From Kamptonema formosum PCC 6407 (GTDB lineage Bacteria > Cyanobacteriota > Cyanobacteriia > Cyanobacteriales > Microcoleaceae), in NCBI RefSeq assembly GCF_000332155.1, contig NZ_KB235904.1, positions 2,008,641 to 2,072,640 of the forward strand: a stretch of 64,000 nucleotides of DNA, read 5' to 3'. Below the pieces are notes generated by a model. That model saw nothing but the letters and a program-made list of their open reading frames with translations. It searched no databases and was not told the origin of the DNA. Below, piece by piece: positions 9,697-18,372 of the stretch (the first letter of the stretch is position 1; the number at the start of each line of letters is the position of its first letter). A program made the position numbers and the translations under genes.

Positions 9697-12600
9697 ATGG
9701 CAGACAACAAAGTGATTTTTCGCAACCGTGTTGTGGATAAGGGTCAGCTCAAGAAATTGATTTCTTGGTCATTCACTCACTGCGGAACAGCGCGGACGGC
9801 AACTCTGGCAGACCGCCTCAAAGATTTGGGTTTCAGATATGCAACTAAAGCCGGGGTTTCTATTAGTGTAGATGACTTGGTAGTGCCACCATCAAAGCGA
9901 TCGCTAATTGAAGCAGCCGAAGAAGAAATTCGCATAGCCGAAACTCGCTATACAAGGGGCGAAATTACGGGGGTAGAGCGGTTCCAGAAAGTAATTGATA
10001 CTTGGAATAGCACCTCCGAAGACCTTAAAGATGAAGTTGTGAAGAATTTCCGGGCTTCAGATCCTTTGAACTCCGTGTATATGATGGCTTTCTCTGGGGC
10101 GCGGGGCAACATCTCCCAAGTCCGCCAATTAGTAGGAATGCGAGGATTGATGGCAGACCCGCAAGGGGAAATCATTGACTTGCCAATTAAAACTAATTTC
10201 CGGGAAGGATTGACAGTCACCGAGTATATTATTTCCTCCTACGGCGCGCGCAAAGGTTTAGTAGACACGGCATTGCGGACGGCGGATTCGGGTTACTTAA
10301 CGCGCCGCCTTGTTGATGTTTCCCAAGATGTAATTGTCAGAGAATTTGACTGCGGGACTACAAGGGCATTGCGAGTCCGTCCCATGTCTGACGGCCAGAA
10401 AATATTGATTCCCCTCAGAGATAGACTATTTGGGCGGGTATTGGCAGCAGATGCGATCGACCCGAAAACGGGAAAACCAGTGCAAGCGGGAGAATTACAG
10501 GCAGTTCGCAATCAGGCCTGCGATGAAGAGTTAGCCGTCGCGATCGATAAAAGTGGGTTATCAGAGGTGATGGTGCGATCGCCCCTGACTTGCGAATCAA
10601 CGCGGTCAGTTTGCCAGCACTGTTATGGTTGGTCGTTAGCCCACGCCGGGATGGTGGATTTGGGAGAAGCGATCGGCATTATTGCCGCGCAGTCGATAGG
10701 GGAACCGGGTACGCAGTTAACCATGCGGACTTTCCACACGGGGGGCGTATTTACTGGGGAAGTTGCCAAACAAGAAAAGGCGGAGTTTGCAGGCACGGTC
10801 AAGTTTCAGGATTTGCGCGTCCGTCCTTTCCGCACCCGACACGGGGAAGACGCATTCGTGGCAGAAAATAATGGCCTGTTAGTGCTGACGGGGGCTGAGG
10901 GTTCTCAGGGTAAAAAAGCTAAAGCCCAGAAAGTAGCGATCGCTGTCGTCCAAGGTTCGACGCTGATGGTCAAAGATGGGGCAACGGTGCAACCAGGGGA
11001 TTTCTTAGCAGAAGTGCCTCTGGCCGGTCGCGCCGCCCGGAAAACTACGGAAAAAGTGACTAAAGACGTAGCGACAGATTTAGCTGGCGAGGTCAAATTC
11101 GATGGCGTAGTCCCCGAAGAAAAAACCGACCGCCAAGGGAACACCACCCGCATTGCTTCCAGGGGAGGCTTGATCTGGATTTTATCGGGGTCAGCCTACA
11201 ACTTACCGCCCTCGGCAGAACCCGCAGTCAAGAATGGCGATCGCATTAAATCCGGCGGCGTACTGGCCCAAACCAAGCTAGTCTCAGAACATGGCGGTCT
11301 GGTGCGGATTGCTGACCAGCGGGAAATCGAAATTATCACCGCTTCCGTGCTCCTAGACCGAGCTAAAGTGCGAGTAGAAAGTGCCGGCGGCCGCGACCAC
11401 TATACGATTGAAACCATTGAAGAAGGCACTGGGGACTGGGGACTAGCGAGTAGGGGAGGAGAAGAAGAAAATTCTGCCTCTTCTCCCTCTTCCCTAGCCC
11501 CTAGCCCCTCTCCCCTAGCCCCTTCTAAAGTACAGCGGTTTTCGCTGTTAGCTACTCCCGGCTCTAAGGTACAAAATGGGGAAGTTGTCGCTGAGTTAAT
11601 GGACGATACTTACCGCACTGCCACCGGGGGCATTATCAAATATGCCGGTGTGGAAGTACACAAGCGCGGTAAGGCAAAACTGGGCTACGAAGTAGTCAAA
11701 GGCGGCACCTTACTCTGGGTTCCCGAAGAGTGCCACGAGGTAAATAAGGATATTTCCTTGCTGTTAGTAGAAGACGGTCAATATGTCGAAGCTGGGGCAG
11801 AAGTCGTCAAGGATATTTTCTGTCAAACTAACGGCGTAGTCGAGGTGATGCAGAAAAATGACATCCTCCGCGAAATTGTGATTAAACCAGGGGAACTGCA
11901 TTTAATTGATGGCCCCGTTGGTGCTTTGGCAGAAGGCAAAATCGTCAATCCCGGCACGGAAGTGATACCAGGCCTGGTTGTCGAAGAACTGAGATATGCC
12001 GAGTATGTGGAGACTACCGAGGGCCCAGCCTTATTATTGCGGCCAGTAGTAGAGTTTCCCGTACCCGATCGTCCCAGCGTACCTTCTCAAACGGCGATCA
12101 GCGAATCCATTGCCCTACGAGCCGTACAGCGCCTACCTTATAAAGATGGGGAACGGGTGAAGTCAGTCGATGGCCTGGAGTTATTGCGGACGCAGTTGGT
12201 GCTAGAAATTGGTAACGATGCCCCCTATTTAGCTGCGGATATTGAACTGTTGCCCGATGAAGAAGAACCGGGTTCGATGCGTTTGCAACTGGTGATTCTG
12301 GAATCTCTGGCGATTCGACGAGATGCGATCGCAGATTCTACTCAGGGCAGTACGAATACTGGCTTGTTAGTGAAAGATGGCGATGTCATCGCGCCGGGGG
12401 CAGTGGTGGCGCGGACGGAAATTCTCTGTAAGGAATCTGGGGAAATTCGCGGTATTCGTTCTCGCAGTAACGAACCTGTACGCCGGATTTTAATCGTTCG
12501 CGATGCCGATTTAATGTCAATTGAGGTTTCCGGGGCTCTGGCAATACAGCCGGGTTCTCTGGTGGTGGCCGGTGCGGAAATTGCCCCCGGAGTGTTTATT

Positions 12601-13878
12601 GAGGAATCTGGTCAGGTGATTTCTGTGGAGGCAATAGCAAGCGAGAACGCAGAGGGGGCCACATCCGCCGTAGCTGTTCCCAAGCACCGCTTAACGATGC
12701 GAATTGCTCGGCCTTATCGGGTTTCCAATGGTGCTGTTCTCCACGTCCAAGATGGCGATTTAGTACAACGGGGTGACAACTTAGTGATTCTGGTCTTTGA
12801 ACGAGCGAAGACGGGAGACATCATCCAAGGGTTGCCTCGGATTGAAGAGTTGCTGGAAGCCCGGAAGCCAAAGGAAGCCTGTATTTTGGCTAAGCGGGCT
12901 GGTGTTGCTCAAGTCGATATGGATGAAGACGGGGCAGGTATGAAGGTAATTGAGGATGATGGTCGGATTGAAGATTATCCGATGTTACCTGGTCAGAATG
13001 TGGTTGTGTCTGAGGGGCAACGGGTGGAGGCTGCCGATCCTTTGACCGATGGCCCAGCGAATCCCCATGAGATTGTGGAGATTTTCTTCTCGGCTCTCAA
13101 GGAGCGCGGGGTTTCTACTTGGGATGCTGCTTTGCAGAGTTTCCAGCAGGTACAGGCGTTTTTGGTGAATGGGGTGCAAGAGGTTTATCAGTCTCAGGGG
13201 ATTGATATTTCTGATAAGCACATTGAGGTCATCGTCCGCCAGATGACGAATAAGGTGCGGATTGATGATGGTGGCGATACGACGATGTTGCCTGGGGAAC
13301 TGGTGGAGTTGCGGCAGGTGGAACAGGTGAATGAGGCGATGAGTATTACTGGTGGTGCGCCGGCGGATTATACTCCCGTGCTACTGGGGATTACTAAGGC
13401 TTCCCTGAATACTGATTCGTTTATCTCGGCGGCTTCCTTCCAAGAGACGACGCGGGTGTTGACTGAGGCGGCGATAGAGGGTAAGTCTGATTGGCTGCGA
13501 GGCCTGAAGGAAAACGTGATCATCGGGCGGTTGATTCCGGCTGGGACTGGATTCAATGCCTATGAGGATTCTATGAATGCCGATCTAGCTTACGATGCTG
13601 GGGTATTTGATGAGGGAGTTGAAGGGGTTGAGGATGTGGTTCTCGACGATCGCATTGCTCGCCGCGCTTATACGTCTGACCGCAGTTTTGATGTTAAAAA
13701 TGCTGCGGACGACGATGCTGATGTCGATATTGATGTCGATGATGAGGATGATGATGATTTTGAGGAGGAGGCGATCGTTATTGATGATGAATTAGAAGAG
13801 GGCGCTGAGGATGCGATCTCTTCAATCATGGAGGATGATGACATGATTGGCTATGACTTTGATGAGGATGAAGATTAA
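9697..13878 (+). CDS. rpoC2: DNA-directed RNA polymerase subunit beta' (C-terminal part)
   Basis: A 1393-residue protein. Bridge-helix/trigger-loop sequence ([24 protein letters not shown], from about residue 327) is followed by the long cyanobacterial SI3 insertion, then the resumed core ([14 protein letters not shown], near residue 1048) and the C-terminal clamp part. Two oddities are visible: residues 579-610 are encoded by heptamer-repeat DNA inside SI3, and residues from about 1340 to the end are a nearly pure Asp/Glu tail. Together these could explain a length above the usual cyanobacterial size. AGGAAAG precedes the ATG. Last gene of the rpo unit. Confidence 0.97.
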   Translation: MADNKVIFRNRVVDKGQLKKLISWSFTHCGTARTATLADRLKDLGFRYATKAGVSISVDDLVVPPSKRSLIEAAEEEIRIAETRYTRGEITGVERFQKVIDTWNSTSEDLKDEVVKNFRASDPLNSVYMMAFSGARGNISQVRQLVGMRGLMADPQGEIIDLPIKTNFREGLTVTEYIISSYGARKGLVDTALRTADSGYLTRRLVDVSQDVIVREFDCGTTRALRVRPMSDGQKILIPLRDRLFGRVLAADAIDPKTGKPVQAGELQAVRNQACDEELAVAIDKSGLSEVMVRSPLTCESTRSVCQHCYGWSLAHAGMVDLGEAIGIIAAQSIGEPGTQLTMRTFHTGGVFTGEVAKQEKAEFAGTVKFQDLRVRPFRTRHGEDAFVAENNGLLVLTGAEGSQGKKAKAQKVAIAVVQGSTLMVKDGATVQPGDFLAEVPLAGRAARKTTEKVTKDVATDLAGEVKFDGVVPEEKTDRQGNTTRIASRGGLIWILSGSAYNLPPSAEPAVKNGDRIKSGGVLAQTKLVSEHGGLVRIADQREIEIITASVLLDRAKVRVESAGGRDHYTIETIEEGTGDWGLASRGGEEENSASSPSSLAPSPSPLAPSKVQRFSLLATPGSKVQNGEVVAELMDDTYRTATGGIIKYAGVEVHKRGKAKLGYEVVKGGTLLWVPEECHEVNKDISLLLVEDGQYVEAGAEVVKDIFCQTNGVVEVMQKNDILREIVIKPGELHLIDGPVGALAEGKIVNPGTEVIPGLVVEELRYAEYVETTEGPALLLRPVVEFPVPDRPSVPSQTAISESIALRAVQRLPYKDGERVKSVDGLELLRTQLVLEIGNDAPYLAADIELLPDEEEPGSMRLQLVILESLAIRRDAIADSTQGSTNTGLLVKDGDVIAPGAVVARTEILCKESGEIRGIRSRSNEPVRRILIVRDADLMSIEVSGALAIQPGSLVVAGAEIAPGVFIEESGQVISVEAIASENAEGATSAVAVPKHRLTMRIARPYRVSNGAVLHVQDGDLVQRGDNLVILVFERAKTGDIIQGLPRIEELLEARKPKEACILAKRAGVAQVDMDEDGAGMKVIEDDGRIEDYPMLPGQNVVVSEGQRVEAADPLTDGPANPHEIVEIFFSALKERGVSTWDAALQSFQQVQAFLVNGVQEVYQSQGIDISDKHIEVIVRQMTNKVRIDDGGDTTMLPGELVELRQVEQVNEAMSITGGAPADYTPVLLGITKASLNTDSFISAASFQETTRVLTEAAIEGKSDWLRGLKENVIIGRLIPAGTGFNAYEDSMNADLAYDAGVFDEGVEGVEDVVLDDRIARRAYTSDRSFDVKNAADDDADVDIDVDDEDDDDFEEEAIVIDDELEEGAEDAISSIMEDDDMIGYDFDEDED
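11431..11526 (+). repeat. In-frame heptamer-repeat insertion within rpoC2
   Basis: The DNA reads as GGGGACT-type units followed by a CT-rich tract and CCCTAGC units, the same families as the intergenic arrays. It is translated as a Gly/Glu/Ser/Pro-rich stretch (residues 579-610), ending [12 protein letters not shown] third perfect tandem CCCTAGC unit would give an in-frame TAG; the tract is broken by TCTCCC exactly there, keeping the frame open. Confidence 0.85.
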
Positions 13879-14143
13879 AAGTTAGGGGCTAGGGGCTAGG
13901 GGCTAGGGGCTAGGGAAGAGAGGCTAGGGAAATAAAGGGAAGAGAGAGGTAGAGGTTAAAAGAAATCAGCAGCTTTCTTCTTCTCTTGCCCTATTTTCTA
14001 GCCCCTAACCCCTTTCTTCCCTGAGCATCGGAGCATCGGAGCATCGTAACCCCTTCTTCCCTAGCCCCCAGCCCCTAGCCTTTAACCCCTTCTTCCCTTC
14101 TTCCCTAGCCCCTAGCCCCTAGCCCCTAGCCCCTCTTCTCTAG
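13879..14143. repeat. Convergent rpoC2/protease gap made of heptamer repeats
   Basis: Between the converging stops are GGGGCTA units (13883-13918), then CCCTAGC units in the opposite sense (14050-14138), so the whole region can fold as a large imperfect hairpin. A GAGCATCG unit is repeated three times at about 14023-14047. No other gene is seen. Confidence 0.8.
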
Positions 14144-15376
14144 CTATTTAAGTTGCGCTGTTGTGACGTAAAGCTCTTTTGTTATGTCAAGACGGCGCAC
14201 TTTTAGTTTTAGGTTTTGACCAACTCTGCTATTTTCTACGATGTTTTGTACTTGAGCGGCGCTGGTGACAGCTTCGTTGTCAATCTCGACTATGACATCG
14301 CCACTGCGAATTCCAGCTTTTAGAGCGGGGGTATCAGGCATAACTCGCATAACCAGTACGCCTTTTATTTCTGACACTCTAAAAGGAGCATTGGGGTCAG
14401 CGTTATTTTCTCTGGCGATTTCTGGGGTAAGCGTGACCATTTGGATGCCTAAGAAGGGGTGGCTGACTTCTTCTCCTTTGGCTAATTGGGTGATAATTGT
14501 TTTTGCTTTGTTAATGGGGATGGCGAAGCCTATTCCCATTGCATCAGGACGAATGGCTGTGTTAATGCCGATTACTTCTCCAGAGTCATTGAGGAGAGGG
14601 CCGCCGGAGTTGCCGGGGTTGATGGCTGCGTCAGTTTGAATGAAGTCGAGCCGCTTGTCGGGGATGCCAACTGCTGCGGATGAGCGTTTGAGGGTGCTGA
14701 TGATGCCGAGGGTTACGGTGTTGTCAAATCCAAGGGGGTTGCCGACTGCGATCGCCCAGTCTCCTACTTCTACAACATCGGAGTTTCCTAAGCTAGCAAT
14801 GGGTAAATTGCTACTTGGGGCGGTAATTTTAACTGCGGCTAAGTCTGTGATTTCGTCTGTACCGAGTACTTCTCCTGTATAGATAGTACCGTCGTTTAAG
14901 GTGACTGTTACTTTATCTGCGCGATCGACTACGTGGGCGTTTGTGAGTACAATCCCACTTTTGTCGATGATGAAGCCGGAACCTTGACCTCGGAGGCGCT
15001 CTGAGCGCGGAATTTGGGAGCGTAAGTCGTCTCCAAAAAAGCGACCGAATAAGGGATCGTTATAAAATGGGTCGAGGGAACGAGTGACTGTACGCTCGGT
15101 GTCAATCCTGACTACGGCTGGCCCTACTCGCTTTACCGCTGCGGCGACGAAACTGCCGTGAGTTTCTGGATCTGGGGAACTACGAAGTGCAACTTGAAGC
15201 TTTGCAGGTAATATTTGCTGGCTAGAGCTAGGCAGATCGGGGAGGTTTGCAGCGATCGCTGGTTGTGGTGGTAAGCTGAAGCTGAAGGTGGCGATCGCGA
15301 TCGCCAATGTCATTACCAACAGACGGGCAATACTTTGGGCGCGAAGCGACGGCTGTGAAAACTTTAAAAATCCCAT
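14144..15376 (-). CDS. HtrA/Deg-family serine protease (HhoA/HhoB/HtrA type)
   Basis: A 410-residue trypsin-like protease with one PDZ domain. Residues 18-43 form a hydrophobic signal/anchor ending PAIAA, so it is exported to the thylakoid lumen or periplasm, or membrane-anchored. The catalytic triad is visible: His148 (TNAHVVD), Asp178 (TDLAAVKI), Ser257 (GNSGGPLL). A single PDZ domain (about 300-400) follows, as in cyanobacterial HhoA, HhoB and HtrA; which of the three cannot be decided by eye. These proteases degrade misfolded proteins under heat and light stress. Transcribed convergently with rpoC2. Confidence 0.93.
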   Translation of the reverse strand: MGFLKFSQPSLRAQSIARLLVMTLAIAIATFSFSLPPQPAIAANLPDLPSSSQQILPAKLQVALRSSPDPETHGSFVAAAVKRVGPAVVRIDTERTVTRSLDPFYNDPLFGRFFGDDLRSQIPRSERLRGQGSGFIIDKSGIVLTNAHVVDRADKVTVTLNDGTIYTGEVLGTDEITDLAAVKITAPSSNLPIASLGNSDVVEVGDWAIAVGNPLGFDNTVTLGIISTLKRSSAAVGIPDKRLDFIQTDAAINPGNSGGPLLNDSGEVIGINTAIRPDAMGIGFAIPINKAKTIITQLAKGEEVSHPFLGIQMVTLTPEIARENNADPNAPFRVSEIKGVLVMRVMPDTPALKAGIRSGDVIVEIDNEAVTSAAQVQNIVENSRVGQNLKLKVRRLDITKELYVTTAQLK

Positions 15377-15445
15377 AGCGTCAATCTTTCTCGGACTAGG
15401 TTGGTTAAGTTTAGAGAGGTTTTCGTAAACTCTCTGATGTGCAGT

Positions 15446-15575
15446 TATAGCAACCGCTTTCAGCGGTTAGGGGCTAGGGGCTAGGGGCTAGGGACTAGGG
15501 AAGAAGAGGAAGAAGGGAATAGAATTAAGGGTTTGAGGAAACTAGAATGTCCTAACCACCTTGGCGGTTGCTATA
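15446..15575. mobile_element. MITE/REPIN-like element, copy 2
   Basis: A 130-bp copy with ends TATAGCAACCGC and GCGGTTGCTATA. The left tip hairpin AACCGCT-TTC-AGCGGTT is perfect. The interior carries GGGGCTA heptamers and an AGAAGGGAATAGAAT segment, i.e. copy 1 in reverse orientation. It lies upstream of the protease gene. Confidence 0.75.
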
Positions 15576-15721
15576 TCTATTCTTAAAGATATTGTGACAG
15601 TTAAAATACAAAAATTCAGGACTTAGAATCAAGCGATCGGAGTTCTACTTAGTGGTAGGGCGTGCGATCGCTGCCAACCATCTCTAGCTCTGAAAAACAT
15701 CGCTTGTTTGCGGGCTTGTTT

Positions 15722-15760
15722 GTGGGAGCGCTCACCTGACGTTTAATTTTGTCCCTCTAC
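15722..15760. mobile_element. Half-copy of the 47.4-kb palindromic element
   Basis: Thirty of 39 bases match the right arm of the element at 47432-47559, including the core ACGTTTAATT and GAGCGC. Only one arm is present. It lies 8 bases from the truncated end of the IS630-type fragment, suggesting element insertion or shared loss at this site. Confidence 0.5.
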
Positions 15761-15767
15761 GATTATG

Positions 15768-15974
15768 CTAAATTTTAATTATTGACAAACCAACTCCGAT
15801 AGTAAGTGCTAAGTCTTTTACTGTCTTGACTTGACAACTTTTGAGCAGATACAAGGCTTGAATTTTTTGAAAGCTACTAGCAGTTTTTTGTTTTGTTAAT
15901 AGGCTCTTAAGTTCTTCGGCTGTTTCTGCGATCTCGATCTTGCATACCCCCACCATATCAATTACCTCATCCAA
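15768..15974 (-). pseudogene. IS630-type transposase N-terminal fragment
   Basis: The 68-residue product begins MDEVIDMVGVCKIEIAETAEELKSLL and continues with an LLKSCQVKTVKDLA segment. This resembles the helix-turn-helix N-terminus of cyanobacterial IS630-family transposases (family recognition from memory). The frame ends soon after the HTH, where homologues continue with a HRxTVQxW motif and the DDE domain, neither of which is present. No inverted repeats of a complete IS are seen. Decayed remnant. Confidence 0.6.
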
Positions 15975-16173
15975 GAGCGTATCTCGCCCGAAACTTATTG
16001 ATTGTTACTAACTACTCATCGAAAAATTGTGGAATAATGCAGAATTTAAAAGTCATTATTCTGAATAATTTTTATTAATCTCTGACTACTGACTCCTGCA
16101 TTCTTGTTTTGGAAAAAATTCTGTTTTTAATAAAAGATCGTTGGTATTTGATAGTATTCTAGAAAGCTCAGAG

Positions 16174-16380
16174 TTAATCTACAACTCTAATCGCACCCTG
16201 ACGCAGACTTTCAAACATCCGATTGATAGAGTTTTGTTCTTCAGAACTCAGAAAATCTTTTGCCAGTAACATCGACATCAACCGCCGCCGATCGGTACGG
16301 GTAATTCTCCGAGTAGAAAATATTTCTAACACTATTTGCTCGATACTGAGTTGGGGAGCGCTGACTTGAGGTGTCATCAT
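16174..16380 (-). CDS. Small conserved-looking hypothetical protein (68 aa)
   Basis: A 68-residue soluble, helical protein with the pattern SIEQIVLEIFSTRRITRTDRRRLMSMLL followed by EEQNSINRMFESLRQGAIRVVD. I believe similar short proteins are common in cyanobacteria, often with no assigned function. It has no transmembrane segment and no recognised domain. It is transcribed away from the pentapeptide-repeat gene at 16603. The basic RRITRTDRRR patch could contact nucleic acid or a partner, but that is speculation. Confidence 0.7.
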   Translation of the reverse strand: MMTPQVSAPQLSIEQIVLEIFSTRRITRTDRRRLMSMLLAKDFLSSEEQNSINRMFESLRQGAIRVVD

Positions 16381-16602
16381 CTTTATGGGAACTCAACACT
16401 ATCAGTATCGTTTATACATACCCTTTGACGTGCGATCGCCAACTCTTAAATTATGTGATAACACTTACAGTTATAAGTGATATTAATCACAACTTACTTA
16501 AGTAAACTCAGAAGCGAACTCTATCTTAATCTTTACTTTTTCATCCGGTCAAGCCGCGTCAGTCAGAGTATTTTGCATTCAATGAGACATAGAGAAGCAA
16601 TA

Positions 16603-17247
16603 ATGAACGTTGACGAACTGCTGAGGCTATACGCAACAGGAGAAAGAAATTTCAGTGGAGTATACCTACCAGAGGTGTATCTCTGTGACGCAGAGCTAAT
16701 TGGAGCCAACCTATGCGAATCAGATATTACCGGAGCTAACCTGAGTAAAGCCAAACTCAACAGAGCCAACCTCAGCAAAGCCAATCTCAGCAACACCAAT
16801 CTCAGCGGTACAGATCTGGGAGGAGCTGACATGACAGAAGCAATTTTAACTGAAGCAAACCTGTGTCGAGCCGACCTGATCGGTACTAATCTTAGCAAAG
16901 CTGACTTGAGCAGAGCCTTCCTCACCCAGGCAAATTTCATCGGAGCCAATATTTCTAGAGCAATCCTATGTCAGACAGACTTGCACGGAGTCAACCTCTA
17001 CGGAGTAAATCTGCGTCGAGCAATTCTTACCGAAGCTGACCTAATCGGAGCCAATTTAACTAAGGTAGACCTCAGTGGAGCCGACTTAATGGGAGCTAGC
17101 CTAATTAGAGCAGACCTAACTGAAGCTATCTTAAGTGCCGCAGACCTGACTGGTGCCAACCTACTAGGCGCAAACCTAACTGGAGTCAACCTCAGTGGAG
17201 TATATCTTAAGGGCGCAACCATGCCCGACGGTACAGTTCACGACTAA
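16603..17247 (+). CDS. Pentapeptide-repeat protein
   Basis: A 214-residue protein starting MNVDELLRLYATGERNFSGV, the usual cap of cyanobacterial pentapeptide proteins, followed by more than 30 A(D/N)LxG-type repeats (such as GANLSKAKLNRANLS). These fold as a right-handed quadrilateral beta helix. No signal peptide is seen with this start, so it is probably cytosolic. ATG at 16603 is chosen because the domain begins there; an in-frame ATG at 16582 and earlier codons add an atypical lead. Function is unknown. A second pentapeptide gene follows 163 bases downstream. Confidence 0.85.
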   Translation: MNVDELLRLYATGERNFSGVYLPEVYLCDAELIGANLCESDITGANLSKAKLNRANLSKANLSNTNLSGTDLGGADMTEAILTEANLCRADLIGTNLSKADLSRAFLTQANFIGANISRAILCQTDLHGVNLYGVNLRRAILTEADLIGANLTKVDLSGADLMGASLIRADLTEAILSAADLTGANLLGANLTGVNLSGVYLKGATMPDGTVHD

Positions 17248-17410
17248 TTGCCCTTCTATTTTGGCAGCCTGCGAAGAACTGGTGGTAAATTAAGGAGTAA
17301 TGAGCTGTTAAGCGAAAATTACTCCTTAGCAATTTTAGTTTTAATTTTATTGCAAATAAGCGATACTAAGAGTATTTTAGATTTTATATTTTGGATTTTA
17401 GAGGCTAAAA

Positions 17411-18181
17411 ATGAAACTCAGAATCCTCGCAACTGCAACGCTGCTAACCGCGATTTTCCCAGCCATTGCTGCATCTGCCGAGAATATTGAACATACACAA
17501 CAGCTACTAGCAACCCGACAGTGTTCTCAGTGCGACCTCAGCGGTGCAGGTCTAGTTTTAGCCAACCTGACTGGAGCAGATCTCAGAGGTGCTAACTTGA
17601 GCGGTGCCAATCTCAGCCGCGCTAACCTTAGTGGTGCAGATCTTACAGGCGCAAACCTCAGCGGTACTAGCCTCTATGGTGTCAACTTGAGCGGTGCCAA
17701 TCTCACAGGTGCAAATCTCAGTGGTGCTGATTTGAGAACTGCTTATTTAGGTAATGCCAATTTAGCTAGCATTAATCTGAGTAATGCACAATTACTAGGA
17801 GTTAGGGGATTGCCAACCAATATCGGGGAAGCAGAGGACTTCTATAGATTAGGGTTGGCAGAAGCCAAAGCTGGAAACTACAGAAATGCCATAGATTATT
17901 ACAATCAAGCACTCAGCCTCAAACCCGATCTAGCAGTAGTGTATTTTGCGCGAAGTATGTCTCGCGCTGACTTGGGAGACTTTCCAGGCGCGACTCAGGA
18001 TGCTCAGATAGCTAATCAACTCTTTGCCTCTCAAGGAAATGCTAGAGGTCAGGAAGTGTCGAAGCAGTTAGAGCAAGCGATCGTAACCCGTCAAAAGCCA
18101 ACGGAACCTCAAACCAGTGGCGGAGGATGGATGAATGCTTTAGGAGCGTTAGGATCTGTCTTACTAAAAGTCCTGTTTTAA
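17411..18181 (+). CDS. Exported pentapeptide-repeat protein with TPR-like segment
   Basis: A 256-residue protein with a signal peptide (residues 1-22, MKLRILATATLLTAIFPAIA then ASAE). Next comes a short cap containing QCSQCDL, about 19 pentapeptide repeats (residues about 45-135), and a TPR-like pair (AEAKAGNYRNAIDYYNQALSLKPDLAVVYFARSMSRADLGDFPGATQD). The C-terminus has a short hydrophobic stretch. The CxxC cap is shared with the protein at 62827-63588. Probably periplasmic or lumenal; function unknown. Confidence 0.85.
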   Translation: MKLRILATATLLTAIFPAIAASAENIEHTQQLLATRQCSQCDLSGAGLVLANLTGADLRGANLSGANLSRANLSGADLTGANLSGTSLYGVNLSGANLTGANLSGADLRTAYLGNANLASINLSNAQLLGVRGLPTNIGEAEDFYRLGLAEAKAGNYRNAIDYYNQALSLKPDLAVVYFARSMSRADLGDFPGATQDAQIANQLFASQGNARGQEVSKQLEQAIVTRQKPTEPQTSGGGWMNALGALGSVLLKVLF

Positions 18182-18206
18182 ATTTGTACGATGGGTGGAT
18201 CGCGTG

Positions 18207-18372
18207 AAGAAGGGGCTAGGGGCTAGGGACTAGGGGCTAGGGAAAGAGGGGGGAGATGGGGAGCAGGGGGGCGGGGGAGCAGGGGGAGGATGGGGAAGAT
18301 AGGGAAGATAGGGGAGATGGGTAATAGCCATTACCAATTACCCATTAGCAATTAGCCATTAGCCATTAGCCA
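18207..18372. repeat. Mixed heptamer arrays between pentapeptide gene and phytochrome kinase
   Basis: GGGGCTA units (18211-18241) are followed by G-rich GGGGGAG/GGGGCGG variants, GGGAAGATA repeats, and CAATTAG/CCATTAG units that end at the kinase stop codon. No gene and no clear terminator are present in this convergent gap. Confidence 0.8.
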
